From Symbiodinium natans (Eukaryota; Sar; Dinophyceae; Suessiales; Symbiodiniaceae): a stretch of 31,236 nt of DNA. The stretch covers positions 1-31,236 of the forward strand of contig CAJNDS010001159.1 in assembly GCA_905221605.1 (NCBI GenBank), written 5' to 3'. The position numbers were made by a program, and so were the translations under genes. Positions 1 through 7,766 of the stretch are shown one piece after another. Each line of letters starts with the position of its first letter. Position 1 is the first letter of the stretch. The notes under the pieces were generated by a model. It was not told where the DNA came from. It made no database searches and saw only the letters and a list, made by a program, of their open reading frames with translations.

Positions 1-341
1 CACGCACACGCACACGCACGCACACACGCACGCACACGCACGCACACGCGCGCACACGCACGAACACGCACGCACACGCACGCACACGCACGCACACGCA
101 CACGCACGCACACGCACGCACACGCACGCACACGCACGCACACGCACGCACACGCACGCACACGCACGCACACGCACGCACACGCACGCACACGCACGCA
201 CACGCACGCACACGCACGCACACGCACGCACACGCACGCACACGCACGCACACGCACGCACACGCACGCACACGCACGCACACGCACGCACACGCACGCA
301 CACGCACGCACACGCACGCACACGCACACACGCACGCACGC
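1..341. repeat. CACGCACGCA 10-bp microsatellite array
   Basis: Nearly uninterrupted tandem array of CACGCACGCA with a few CACACG and CGCGCA variants near the left end. It is alternating purine/pyrimidine throughout, which favours Z-DNA. It runs off the left edge, so its full length is unknown. Confidence 0.97.
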
Positions 342-386
342 CTGAGAGGGGGTAGATGTCCTGATTTATAGCAACCTTAAACGTGG

Positions 387-482
387 ATGGGCATTCGGCC
401 TTCCCTTGAGGCGATCAGAGAAAGAGGCGCCGGCGACCTTGAGTTCTTTGCTACATCTGGGCAAAGAGAGCAGGCCGATAGG
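387..482 (+). CDS. candidate first exon, 32 codons, unknown protein
   Basis: An ATG opens a 96-nt frame starting MGIRPSLEAIRERGAG and ending QREQADR. The codon bias looks coding, and the composition is balanced and charged. The frame ends in AGG immediately before GTTTAGGG, so the first bases of the following telomere-like array would form the splice donor (GT at 483-484). Without splicing the frame stops at once in the array (GTT TAG). No family is recognised. It may be the 5' exon of the gene whose later pieces lie at 762-1509, but the joins cannot be proved from sequence. Confidence 0.35.
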
Positions 483-547
483 GTTTAGGGTTTGGGGTTT
501 AGGGTTTAGGGTTTGGGGTTTGGGGTTTAGGGTTTAGGGTTTAGGGT
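481..547 (+). repeat. TTTAGGG telomere-like array
   Basis: About nine head-to-tail TTTAGGG units with TTTGGGG variants. The left edge abuts the candidate exon 387-482. From 548 to 761 there is no recognisable gene; the segment contains two copies of CCTGAATCTTATATG about 30 bp apart. Confidence 0.95.
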
Positions 548-761
548 GTCTGGAGCCCAGAGGGGTACCCTGAATCTTATATGATCCTTGCTGAACCCAC
601 CCTGAATCTTATATGGAACCCCAAGCATGAGGGGCCGCCTTACAACAGTCAGCCCGTGTAAGCCCCATAACGGATCGTATGAAAAGTAGCTTATACGATG
701 AGTAGAAATATTAGGGGATTTAAGGGCAAAAGGGGAACCCTGACCCCTAAAAACTCTTCAG

Positions 762-884
762 CCGGGGTTTGTGTGTCTGTGGGAGGCCTGTGGGCATGCC
801 AGACAGCCCCCTCGCCTTGCCCAGTTGGGGGTGGGGTCCAACGGAGTACTGCCCTGGAACCTGAACCCCCCCAAAATAATCCTG
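762..884 (+). CDS. weak candidate exon
   Basis: An open segment follows a reasonable acceptor (CTCTTCAG at 754-761) and ends before GTTTAGGG at 885, again making a telomere-like donor. The encoded segment is rich in Gly, Pro and Cys and not recognisable. The frame stays open beyond both edges (698-988), so boundaries rest only on splice-like motifs. The opposite strand is also open here, which lowers confidence. Confidence 0.2.
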
Positions 885-1125
885 GTTTAGGGTTTCGATT
901 TCCGGGTTTGGCTGAAAAGCGAGCGGGTGGCCTTTTCTTTTCCGTAGGCGGTGGTTGGAGGGCGATCAACAGACCTGCTTGGCGCTGACCGCTGACCCTG
1001 ATGGGTGTGGTACGTGCAGCGCGCAGCCTTTGGTTGCCAACTCACGTTGTCTCATTATGTGTTTTGTCGGGGGTGCCGGGGTTTTGAGACGGAATGCATG
1101 TTGCCCCTTTTGTGTGTCTTTACAG

Positions 1126-1266
1126 TCGTGGTGCTTGTGGATTCCCTGCTCAGTGGTTCGGCCACGCGGGTGCCAAAGAACCGCCAAAAGCTCAAAAGCT
1201 CAAAAGCCCAACTGATAAACTACCTTCCAAGCATGTGTGTGCTATTTTTCGGGTTTCTAGGCCAAG
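1126..1266 (+). CDS. weak candidate exon after a strong acceptor
   Basis: A pyrimidine-rich stretch ending CTTTACAG (1118-1125) is a good 3' splice site. Two downstream frames are open. One reads GFPAQWFGHAGAKEPPKAQK and could end at CGG before GTTTCTAG (1253). The other reads VVLVDSLLSGSATRVPKNRQ and could end near CCAAG at 1266. I cannot choose between them. The region lies between other candidate exons of a possible 387-1509 gene. Confidence 0.25.
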
Positions 1267-1317
1267 GATTTGGAGCATTTTCGAACCATAAGGGCCCCAA
1301 GAACCTTCAAAGTGCAG

Positions 1318-1509
1318 GTCTTCCTCACCCAAAGGGCCCCGCATCCGGATCCCAGAGTCTGGCCACAAGGACTGCGTAATATCAGATGATATTTTTAGGG
1401 TTTAGGGTTTAGGGTTCTGATATCAGATAATACCATTGAAGTTAATCTCGCAGAGGGAGAAACCGATATCGTAATACAATTAGCTCCGTCTTGCCGAGCT
1501 GTGTCTTGA
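1318..1509 (+). CDS. candidate terminal coding segment split by a 41-bp telomere-like insert
   Basis: The frame after acceptor GTGCAG (1312-1317) reads SSPKGPRIRIPESGHKDCVI and then runs into a 41-bp telomere-like segment. If 41 bp are removed between the two ATATCAGAT copies (1379-1387 and 1420-1428), the frame continues as NTIEVNLAEGETDIVIQLAP and stops at TGA 1507-1509. Because 41 is not a multiple of three, the frame is open only if the insert is spliced out or is recent. No canonical GT-AG pair lies within the duplicated region, so the splicing mechanism is unclear. Family unknown. Confidence 0.35.
1388..1428. mobile_element. 41-bp telomere-like insert with 9-bp flanking duplication
   Basis: ATATCAGAT occurs at 1379-1387 and again at 1420-1428. 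Between the copies is GATATTTTTAGGG followed by TTTAGGG units. The direct repeat is what an insertion with target duplication, or repair of a staggered break capped by telomere repeats, would leave. Confidence 0.5.
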
Positions 1510-1611
1510 TAGGGCTTTGGAATTGGCCTGAAATGAGCCGAGGTCCGTCTCGGGATTGATAGGGCTTGCCGTGCATGCAGTTTTTTCACTCTTTCTCACG
1601 CGGGCGTGGCC

Positions 1612-1791
1612 ATGCAGAGGTGCATGACTTTCTTGGAAGCACAGGGGTCCGACCTTGCATGCTGCTCCACACTTCCACAGGAGAAAGCGGCATCACTTCA
1701 GCAGCTCATGAAGATAAACAGGGAGTTGCTGAAAGGCGCGAACTCCGCGGATTGCATGGGGTTGCAGCCCCAAGAAGCATCATCTTCCTGA
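1612..1791 (+). CDS. candidate exon with predicted helical segment
   Basis: The frame reads QRCMTFLEAQGSDLACC, then a helix-like stretch EKAASLQQLMKINRELLKGA, ending in a stop at 1789-1791. An AG acceptor (CATGCAG at 1611-1617) lies at the left edge. A second frame (1566-1802) is open across the same bases, so the assignment is tentative. No family is recognised. Confidence 0.3.
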   Translation: MQRCMTFLEAQGSDLACCSTLPQEKAASLQQLMKINRELLKGANSADCMGLQPQEASSS

Positions 1792-1799
1792 GAGGCGTC

Positions 1800-2460
1800 T
1801 AGGTGGATGTGGCAGGAAGTATTGGGTTCAGGCTGACTAAGGGTTGGCCATTTCGCATTCTGTGTGTTTCAGATGGAAGTCACTACTAGTATAGTGGAGT
1901 GATGAGATGTAGTACAATCAGTATACTCATCTGCCCGAATATGGTAGCATTGTTAAAACACTTAGTATGACCACGGTATACCATGAAAGATTGTCATAAT
2001 TTAGTGGTATAACCATATGAGGATATAAGAATAGAACAGTGAAACTATATACGAAGACTCGGGCAATAAGCATAAAAGAGTAAATCCACATCATATTTTG
2101 AGAATGTGCCACTACAATAGAAGAATAGAGCAATCGAACAGAGAAGAACGTATTTCAAAAAACAAATAAAATAATCAAAGTGTGGACGCTGAAGTCGGTC
2201 AGAAGTGGCTTTGGGCCATGGGAGCCAAAGTAAGAATGCTTCCACTTTGCGGGCCAGAGCCAATGCGCCGTTGAACAAATCCTTGCACATAGGACATCTT
2301 ACTATAGTGTTTGAGTCTCATATTCCTGTATTTCTCAAGCATCATAGTATCATGCGAGTATGCTATGATATCAGAACATTTTTTCATTCTTACATTTACT
2401 GTGGCTACCACTAATAATATTGTACGACTCTATTCCGAAAGTATTAAGAATTCTTGTATT
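1800..2460. other. AT-rich stretch without a supported gene
   Basis: Low-GC sequence with many stops. A short reverse-strand frame near 2199-2290 reads CKDLFNGALALARKVEAF and could be an exon, but no convincing splice pair supports it. Confidence 0.5.
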
Positions 2461-2463
2461 CAG

Positions 2464-2755
2464 GCACCAAGCGCCCATCATCTTTGCATCTCGACTGGGG
2501 CTCCCCTCTTTTGGGCAGGCGTGAGAAAGCTGCTGCTCGCTTCAGAGATCGACCTCAGTCCTGGAATGGTCTGCCTGTGCTCGCTTGAGCAGCTGCGGAA
2601 GGGCGCGAGTTCAGGTTTGCAGCTTTCCCTACAGAGGTTTGCCTGAAGTCGACACCCCGTTCCAGCCGCCGCAGTTGTCCATGTGCCAGGGCGGGGGCCT
2701 TATCTCACCCGACTCGGAGCCTGACATGAGAGAGGACCGGGTCGTACATGTCTAG
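2464..2755 (+). CDS. two adjoining candidate exons of an unknown gene
   Basis: After acceptor TATTCAG (2457-2463) a frame reads VRKLLLASEIDLSPGMVCLC and on to 2646. A second acceptor, CTTTCCCTACAG (2623-2634), is followed by GLPEVDTPFQPPQLSMCQGG and SPDSEPDMREDRVVHV, stopping at TAG 2753-2755. The second piece looks like a genuine acidic C-terminus. The donor linking the two is unclear. The pieces could belong with the 1612-1791 exon. No family is recognised. Confidence 0.35.
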
Positions 2756-3036
2756 GCGTTAGAGCGTTTTTGGTTCCAGGGGGTGGGGGGGGGGTCTCAT
2801 GAGGGCTGAGCATGGGTTGTAAATTAAGGGACAGGCCCTTTCGATCCCTGTCGCATGGCCCGCGTTGGGGCCCCCGCATACAAGTTCGGGGCTGCATAGC
2901 GCTGTTGGTGTGGTTGAATGGTATTTCGTGCGGGTGCACAGGGATGACAGGGGTCATGGGAGCGTCTCCCTTTTTCGCCCAAAGCCCCTAAAGCAACAGA
3001 TTGGGAGCCACCAAAGTCCATGCGCCCATGAAGTAT

Positions 3037-3074
3037 TTAGGGTTTAGGGTTTAGGGTTTAGGGTTTAGGGTTTG
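3037..3074 (+). repeat. TTTAGGG telomere-like array
   Basis: Five tandem TTTAGGG units. The following 3075-3400 shows no gene. Confidence 0.95.
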
Positions 3075-3400
3075 CTTGAGGTACTTGAGAGAGACCTCTT
3101 TCAAAAGGGTTCAAGGGTACTGACGCCCTAAAGCTACGGTGTGGGAACCCTTTTAAGGCCCAAGTATTTGCCATGGGGGCTTTGCGCGCAATGAAGGTCT
3201 TCAGGATAAGTTAACATGTTCCCCTAGTATGGCCCCTGACCTTTCTGAAGTATGGGAGTTTAGGTACATGCGGGGTGTATGAGGGTTCCCCAAACAAGGG
3301 CCCATGTGACCATGTAAGCACCCTTCGGACATGCCCCACAACCTGCTGCCTCCATGTTCTGGGCTAGGGACACCGGGATGCCTGAGCGCCATTGCACCCG

Positions 3401-3583
3401 AAACCCTAAAACCTAAACCCTAGTAACCCTAGTAACCCTAAACCCTAAACCCTAAATTCTAAACCCTAGCTGGACCATCCTCTAGGTGGGATGAGGCAGG
3501 TAGTAGCTGCATCTTCATGTCGCTGGGGAGCCCTAAACCCTAAACCCTAAACCCTTAACCCTTAGACTCTAAACCCTAAACCC
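3401..3583 (-). repeat. two CCCTAAA tracts around a short unique segment
   Basis: CCCTAAA-type units at 3401-3466 and 3532-3583, with variants such as CCCTAGTAA. The unique segment between them (about 3470-3530) has AG at its left edge and could hold a micro-exon (GPSSRWDEA, before GTAGTAGC), but this is weak. Confidence 0.85.
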
Positions 3584-3587
3584 TCCG

Positions 3588-3797
3588 TTGACGGGCGTTG
3601 ATGGTCAAGAAAGTGAAACAGTACAAGTAGCCGCTAGCCCACCCCATGCCCGTGGTGACCCCTGCACTCAGGACAACGCCCTCAAGTCCTATTATGGGCG
3701 GTTTCCTAGAATAGGGGGTTGCCCTTGTTTTGGGGGTTCCGATGAACTTTATGAGCCCCAGGGGGTGTCGGGTACGATTCAAGGTTTACAGGGTTAG
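3588..3797 (+). CDS. weak candidate coding segment
   Basis: An open frame of about 69 codons contains VDGQESETVQVAAS and QDNALKSYYGRFPRIGG. The start codon would be TTG or the segment is an internal exon; no clear acceptor is seen after the CCCTAAA tract. The middle (AGAATAGGGGGTTGCCC) resembles the interior of the 24695-24800 element, so part may be mobile-element sequence. The reverse strand is also open. Confidence 0.25.
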   Translation: MTGVDGQESETVQVAASPPHARGDPCTQDNALKSYYGRFPRIGGCPCFGGSDELYEPQGVSGTIQGLQG

Positions 3798-3844
3798 GGA
3801 GCTCCTGGTAAGACCTTGGGATGTTGTATTTCTCTTATGGGGCT

Positions 3845-3870
3845 TGGGGCTTAGGGTTTAGGGCTTAGGC
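3845..3870 (+). repeat. short degenerate TTTAGGG tract
   Basis: GGGCTTAGGGTTTAGGGCTTAGG, a short degenerate telomere-like tract. Confidence 0.7.
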
Positions 3871-3932
3871 TGCAACAAGGGCTTGGTGGATTTTAGGAGG
3901 TTTAAGGGGCTTAGTAGGCCTCCTAGCCCCAG

Positions 3933-4597
3933 ACACGGTTCAGGGATTCTCATTGGAAGGTTGGACACGCGGATTCCTGGGTGAGGCACAGCAGAAGCAG
4001 CCAGAGCGGCTCGGTCCATGTGAGCTTTGGAGTTTGTCGGCTAAGTAGTTTGGTAAGTAAGCCCCAACCTTTCTGGGGAGATTTTTGCGGGTGCAGTTGT
4101 GTCGTTCCCTAGGAAACCGGACAGGTGAGATGGCCAAAGCCTGCTTGGAGGTTCATGGGTACTTATTGCGTCTAAGCAAGGTTATGAGTAGGGCCACTAT
4201 TGTTATATCCTTAATTATTAAGGGTCTTTATAACCTTACTTGTGTGGGTACCCTCCAAGTACCTCGTGGGCCCTCGAAGTGTTGACCGAGGCAGCCTTGG
4301 ATTGATGGAAAGGGGTCCATCCTCGCCAACAGTAGCAGCAGCCACTCTGGCTGGAGGCAGTCAGAAGCTTGGGGGTGGGGGGGGGTGGGGGGGGATGCTG
4401 GAAATGGTGACGGTGGTGGTGACGGTGGTGACGAGGTGATGAGCCACGACGACGATGACGACGACGAGGATGTTAATGATGATGAGGGAGCGGGAGGGGG
4501 CGGGGAGGAGGAAGAACATGATGGTGATGACGATGATGCAAGCGACGGCGGTGAGCGCGCCGCCAAAACGATGAAGATTGCGACGGCGCCAACGACC

Positions 4598-4631
<34 letters not shown>

Positions 4632-4696
4632 CTGATGCTGATGCTGATGCTGATACCCTTGCTGATGCTAGTGTTTTTCTGTCATGGCCGATATGA
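3933..4696 (+). CDS. multi-exon gene with an introner-like intron and acidic repeat tail, unknown protein
   Basis: Exon a, 3933-4052, follows TAGCCCCAG and ends in phase 0 at a textbook donor GTAAGTAAG; it starts TRFRDSHWKVGHADSW. Intron 4053-4096 is 44 nt (GT...GTGCAG). Exon b, 4097-4150, encodes LCRSLGNRTGEMAKACLE and ends at GT of the family-1 element. Intron 4151-4259 (109 nt) is that element. Exon c starts at 4260 in the same phase and reads YLVGPRSVDRGSLGLMERG. It then enters a G-tract (about 4371-4395) where a one-base shift separates it from a long Asp/Glu/Gly-rich frame ending at 4696. No family is recognised. The three matching phases are the main evidence. The join into the acidic tail is inference and may reflect a G-run length error, or exon c may stop at 4437-4439. 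Confidence 0.5.
4144..4259. mobile_element. family-1 introner-like element, copy 1
   Basis: Left TIR CTTGGAGGTTCATGGGTACT, right end GGGTACCCTCCAAG followed by TA. The GT at 4151 and the AG at 4258-4259 are in phase with open frames on both sides (CLE before, YLVGP after). The presumed empty site is GCC TAC CTC. Confidence 0.75.
4371..4395. repeat. G-rich homopolymer tract
   Basis: Runs of G broken by single T residues. This is a likely site of length error or slippage between the frame from 4260 and the acidic frame from about 4385. Confidence 0.85.
4430..4662. repeat. GAT/GAC trinucleotide microsatellite
   Basis: GAC/GAT triplets, then (GAT)n at about 4599-4629 and GCTGAT repeats to about 4655. 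The forward frame gives poly-Asp and Asp-Ala runs, the reverse gives poly-Ser. Confidence 0.9.
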
Positions 4697-4824
4697 GAGT
4701 GATGATTATTCTCACTTTGTAGCACCTGTGGTTTTGCATCTCGTGCATCTAAAGGCCTTGGTTTCGGGGTCGCGGGTTGTTGGCTTGGAAGGGCGTACGG
4801 GGCTTGTGAAAGTTTAGGGTTCAG

Positions 4825-5018
4825 CACCTTGGCTTGACCAGGAGTCCGCGGAGGTAGCTCTGCAACACCAACGCCTGCTCAAGGACTGCAATCTCGTGAC
4901 ATTCGCGAGTTGTGACGTTCGCGAGACGGGGTGTCCTCCAATGCAAGAGGCACCCCGTAGTTTCCAAACTGTCTGGGTTGTAGTGGTCTTGGTTGCATGG
5001 TCATGCACTTGGCCCTGA
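4825..5018 (+). CDS. candidate exon after a telomere-like acceptor
   Basis: The acceptor is GTTTAGGGTTCAG (4812-4824). The frame then reads PWLDQESAEVALQHQRLLKD and CNLVTFASCDVRETGCPPMQ and stays open to TGA 5016-5018. The last dozen codons are Val/Trp-rich, so the true exon may end earlier (GTTGTAG near 4976). The reverse strand is open over 4814-5113, which lowers confidence. Family unknown. Confidence 0.35.
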
Positions 5019-5225
5019 AGCGCGCGCTTCAGAAGGCCACACCGAGCATCAGTCAAACTTCGTGGCTTAAGAGCGCACGAAGCAAACCTACATGCTGCGA
5101 GCATAGGCTGCACATGCTTAGGTGATGTAGCGATTGCTGGGCAAAGCCCAGCACGTGGAAGGCAGGCGTTTCACGATGCTTTTGAAAGTACCTGCTCCCC
5201 TGCAGGCACACCCTGAATCTCGATG

Positions 5226-5247
5226 TAGGGTTTAGGGTTTAGGGTTT
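5226..5247 (+). repeat. short TTTAGGG tract
   Basis: About three TTTAGGG units. Confidence 0.9.
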
Positions 5248-5321
5248 TCAAGATTTGGTTTTGGCAGTGGTCCCGAAGCAGCGGTGAATTCGCCAAAGCG
5301 GCATGCGAAAGACCAGGCAAG

Positions 5322-5561
5322 CTACGTTATCTGCTGTCCAGGATGCTTGTCCATTGGAGGGGAGCACAGATTTTCACCTGTTTTCACCCGCCGAAACACA
5401 GGCGAGCCAGCTGCACCCCCCAACATGGTGATGTTCAACATATCAACATCTCCAGGAGTTGCAGAGTCTACGTCAAAGGTCTGAGTTACTGTTGGTTTTG
5501 ATATGGGAGTGCAGGGAAAAGAGCCGGGGCTCGTGGCAGACGCCAACAAAAGGGGACTCAC
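5322..5561 (-). CDS. candidate coding segment, unknown protein
   Basis: A reverse-strand frame of 79 codons contains TPISKPTVTQTFDVDSATPG and MLNITMLGGAAGSPVFRRVK. The amino-acid composition is natural. The ATG at 5559-5561 may not be the start: an in-frame upstream AG (GCTGTGAG) could be an acceptor. The forward strand is open over most of the same bases (5268-5478), so the strand is uncertain. No domain is recognised. Confidence 0.3.
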   Translation of the reverse strand: MSPLLLASATSPGSFPCTPISKPTVTQTFDVDSATPGDVDMLNITMLGGAAGSPVFRRVKTGENLCSPPMDKHPGQQIT

Positions 5562-5663
5562 AGCCTACTGCAGGTGCTCCGAAGCCAAAGCGCTGAAGCC
5601 CTTTCATTAGCAGGCCATGAGCCACCATGAGCCTGAACCCCTCCTAAGCTGCCACGGGCGGCA

Positions 5664-5790
5664 CCCTAAACCCTAAACCCTAGACCCTAAACCCTGATCC
5701 CCTAAACCCCCAAGCCCCAAGCCCCAACCCCCAACCCCCAACCACCCCCAACCCCCAACCACCCCCAACCCTAAACCCTAAACCCTAAGA
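5664..5790 (-). repeat. CCCTAAA tract with CCCCAA variants
   Basis: CCCTAAA units at both ends with a middle of CCCCAAGC, CCCCCAA and ACCACCCCCA variants. Confidence 0.9.
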
Positions 5791-5900
5791 AGCCCCAACT
5801 CGAAACCTGGAAGCCCCGAAGTGATATCCCTTCTTGCCTGCTGTCAGGGCCGCCTGGGAAGAAAGAAGGGCCCGTGGGACAGGCCTGGCCCTGGGTCTGA

Positions 5901-6051
5901 ATAATCCCCTTCCCCTGATATTAAACCCCCCCCTACCCCCAGAATATGAAAAAACGCCAAGAAACTATAATATAACTATAGTGGGGGGGGGGGGGGTGTT
6001 TCATATTAGGGGGTAGGGGGGGGGGGTTTTAATATTAGGGGGAGGGGAATA
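5901..6051. repeat. G/C-rich inverted repeat (large hairpin)
   Basis: Left arm (CCTGATATTAAACCCCCCCC through CCCCCAGAATATGAAA, 5901-5955) is matched by a right arm (TTTCATATTAGGGGGTAGGG through TTTTAATATTAGG, about 5998-6051), with a loop holding a run of 14 G. The right arm directly abuts family-1 copy 2. No gene. Confidence 0.85.
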
Positions 6052-6055
6052 GGTA

Positions 6056-6174
6056 CTTGGAGGTTCATGGAGACTTATGAGTAGGGTGATAAGTGTCCTA
6101 AATGAGGTTAAGCTAAACCCATAGCTACGTACCATACGCATAGCCCTACTTGCAAGTGACCATGAACCACCAAG
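6056..6174. mobile_element. family-1 introner-like element, copy 2
   Basis: TACTTGGAGGTTCATGGAG at the left and ACCATGAACCACCAAGTA at the right; GT at 6063 and AG at 6173-6174. The left flank is the non-coding hairpin, so this copy need not be spliced. The right flank (YGSPMFPCKSRSCGV) is open but short. Confidence 0.75.
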
Positions 6175-6219
6175 TATGGTTCCCCTATGTTCCCCTGCAA
6201 GTCCAGGTCTTGCGGTGTT

Positions 6220-6238
6220 GGGTTTAGGGTTTAGGGTT
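6220..6238 (+). repeat. short TTTAGGG tract
   Basis: GGGTTTAGGGTTTAGGG. Confidence 0.85.
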
Positions 6239-6253
6239 CCGCTCTTGAAAGGC

Positions 6254-6376
6254 ATGGCTTCGTCTCAGGCAGGCAGTGCAGCAGTCCTAGCCGCAAAAGA
6301 ACAGCAATGGTTATGTACCTTATCAGCCTTATCATTCGTAGCGTTTGGGAGAGCAGCCAGCAGCCGAACCTCATGA
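6254..6376 (+). CDS. weak small ORF with a hydrophobic stretch
   Basis: The ATG frame starts MASSQAGSAAVLAAKEQQ and has a hydrophobic segment LCTLSALSFVAFG before a TGA. It could be a targeting peptide or an initial exon, but no donor is evident. From 6377 to 6740 I see no gene, apart from a C-run at 6588-6597. Confidence 0.2.
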   Translation: MASSQAGSAAVLAAKEQQWLCTLSALSFVAFGRAASSRTS

Positions 6377-6739
6377 AACTTGAGCGCCAAGCGCAAACTC
6401 ATCCCTAAACCCTCCACCCTCCACCCTAGCACCCCAAACTTCCAGAGCGGATTGGGATTAATATGCGGAATCCTACGGGTTCCCTAAACCTGAATCCCTA
6501 CATCCCAAACCTGCATCCTTAATTCCATCCGAAACCACAATCAGGGATCACAGGGAGGGAGGCGGTTACTGAGGTTGCTACGGTAACCCCCCCCCCCTCC
6601 CCTTTTTGTGCTCCAGGCCTCACGCTGCCTTAAGTACACCATGGTTCCTGCAGCATTGTTACTGTTGTGTGCACTTGCTTACTCTGATTAGCAGCAGTAT
6701 CATTCTCCGGTATACTGTCGATCATGTGATTCATATTTT

Positions 6740-6849
6740 AAACTTTTAACCCTAAATCCTGAACCCTGAACCCTAAACCCTAAACCCTAAACCCTAAACC
6801 CTAAACCCTAAACCCTAAACCCTAAACCCTAAACCCTAAACCCTAACCC
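6740..6849 (-). repeat. CCCTAAA telomere-like array
   Basis: About eleven CCCTAAA units preceded by degenerate units, ending CCCTAACCCAG at the left edge of the candidate exon 6852-6944. Confidence 0.97.
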
Positions 6850-6851
6850 AG

Positions 6852-6944
6852 CATGATTTGACAAGTTCGAACTTTCGAAGCGTCGAACGCATGCTTGCCC
6901 AGCTCCAAAGCTTCCAGGACCACGCTGAGAGGATTCAGGCCAGG
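6852..6944 (+). CDS. candidate 31-codon exon between two telomere-like arrays
   Basis: A 93-nt phase-0 segment encodes HDLTSSNFRSVERMLAQLQS followed by FQDHAERIQAR, a plausible amphipathic helix. The preceding array ends CCCAG (acceptor at 6850-6851) and the following array begins GTTTAGGG (donor at 6945). Both introns would therefore be bounded by telomere-like repeat, in opposite orientations either side of the exon. No family is recognised, and the partner exons are not established. Confidence 0.4.
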
Positions 6945-6995
6945 GTTTAGGGTTTAGGGTTTAGGGTTTAGGGTTTAGGGTTTAGGGTTTAGGGT
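6943..6995 (+). repeat. TTTAGGG telomere-like array
   Basis: Seven perfect TTTAGGG units. The segment 6996-7147 that follows has no supported gene. Confidence 0.97.
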
Positions 6996-7147
6996 ATTCC
7001 CACCCAGCCCGTTTTATGGGGTTTACCGGCTTTCTGGCCTGATGGGGTTTACAGGGAAAAGGCCTCGGGAAGGCTTGACTGGCTTGGCTCAAGAGTGAAC
7101 GGCTGTAGCACTGTCTGAGCCTGGCGGAGAGGGGAAGGGTCCCTATA

Positions 7148-7229
7148 TAAACCCTAAACCCTAAACCCTAAACCCTAAACCCTAAACCCTAAACCCTAAA
7201 CCCTAAACCCTAAACCCTAAACCCTAAAC
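7148..7229 (-). repeat. CCCTAAA telomere-like array
   Basis: Eleven perfect CCCTAAA units. Confidence 0.97.
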
Positions 7230-7283
7230 CCAAATCTCTGTGCGCGTGGAGAACTTGTGTGCGTGGCTCTCTTCCTGCTGCAG

Positions 7284-7579
7284 TTGTTTGGGGTTGCATC
7301 GTTCTCTTGCAGACAACGGGACATCGAATCTGGCTATTTGCCGAATCCTACTCGAAAGTTCATGGGTATTTATCAGTAGGGTTAGAAGTACCCTGCATAA
7401 GGATATGACCATTGTTGCCCTTCTTAGAACCATACATATAAGTGCCCATGAACCTCCAAGTAATTCCTAAGCCAGGTAGGCTCTTCAGAGGCTTAAGAAA
7501 AACTTCCTGTTCTAGAGTTTCAGAGCATTCTGTTTCGGAATATTCTTCCTCTTGGCTTCTATGGGCCAAGCCCTGCTAG
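7284..7579 (+). CDS. two-exon candidate split by a family-1 element
   Basis: Acceptor CTTCCTGCTGCAG (7271-7283) opens exon 7284-7357, reading CLGLHRSLADNGTSNLAICR then ILLE. The intron 7358-7460 is family-1 copy 3. The next exon continues in the matching phase as IPKPGRLFRGLRKTSCSRVS and stops at TAG 7577-7579. If the element is deleted back to one TA the frame is also intact. Alternative readings exist downstream: a GTAGGC donor at 7474 and TTTCAG at 7523 would define a further exon in another frame reading FYGPSPASGKVCHGPCHDYE to a GGGTTTAGGG donor at 7667. Boundaries are uncertain; family unknown. Confidence 0.35.
7351..7460. mobile_element. family-1 introner-like element, copy 3
   Basis: The left end is diverged (TACTCGAAAGTTCATGGGTA) but keeps GTTCATGGG; the right end GTGCCCATGAACCTCCAAGTA is intact. 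Confidence 0.7.
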
Positions 7580-7664
7580 TGGCAAGGTCTGCCACGGACC
7601 TTGCCACGACTACGAGCCCATCCGCTTCTTGACAGAGTCGGTCGGCCAAGAGGCCCCTCGTAAA

Positions 7665-7766
7665 GGGTTTAGGGTCTAGGGTCTAGGGTTTAGGGTTTCG
7701 GGTTTAGGGTTTCGGGTTTAGGGTTGGGTTTTGGGTTTAGGGTTTAGGGTTTAGGGTTTAGGGTGT
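7665..7766 (+). repeat. TTTAGGG array with TCTAGGG and TTTCGGG variants
   Basis: About fourteen units including variant heptamers. From 7767 to 8090 there is AT-rich non-coding sequence with an ATATAT/GTAT microsatellite at about 7885-7925. Confidence 0.95.

Noticed and set aside
1005-1379. 124-codon continuous forward frame
   Set aside because: Better explained as several exons in different frames, because its second half conflicts with the open frame leading through 1318-1509.
4228-4827. 199-codon reverse frame rich in Ser and Pro
   Set aside because: Antisense of the GAT microsatellite and G-tracts. The forward strand has splice and phase support.
5268-5613. Forward reading with a 36-nt intron (5479-5514) leading to AYCRCSEAKALKPF, resembling the start of a CDGSH iron-sulphur motif
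   Set aside because: Cys spacing is one residue too long, the third Cys and the His are missing before a stop, the intron is very short, and a continuous reverse frame covers the region.
7076-7096. TTGGCTCAAG, matching the last ten bases of the dinoflagellate spliced leader
   Set aside because: Only ten bases match and the upstream part does not align; chance is likely in 31 kb. It is not counted as a spliced-leader relic.
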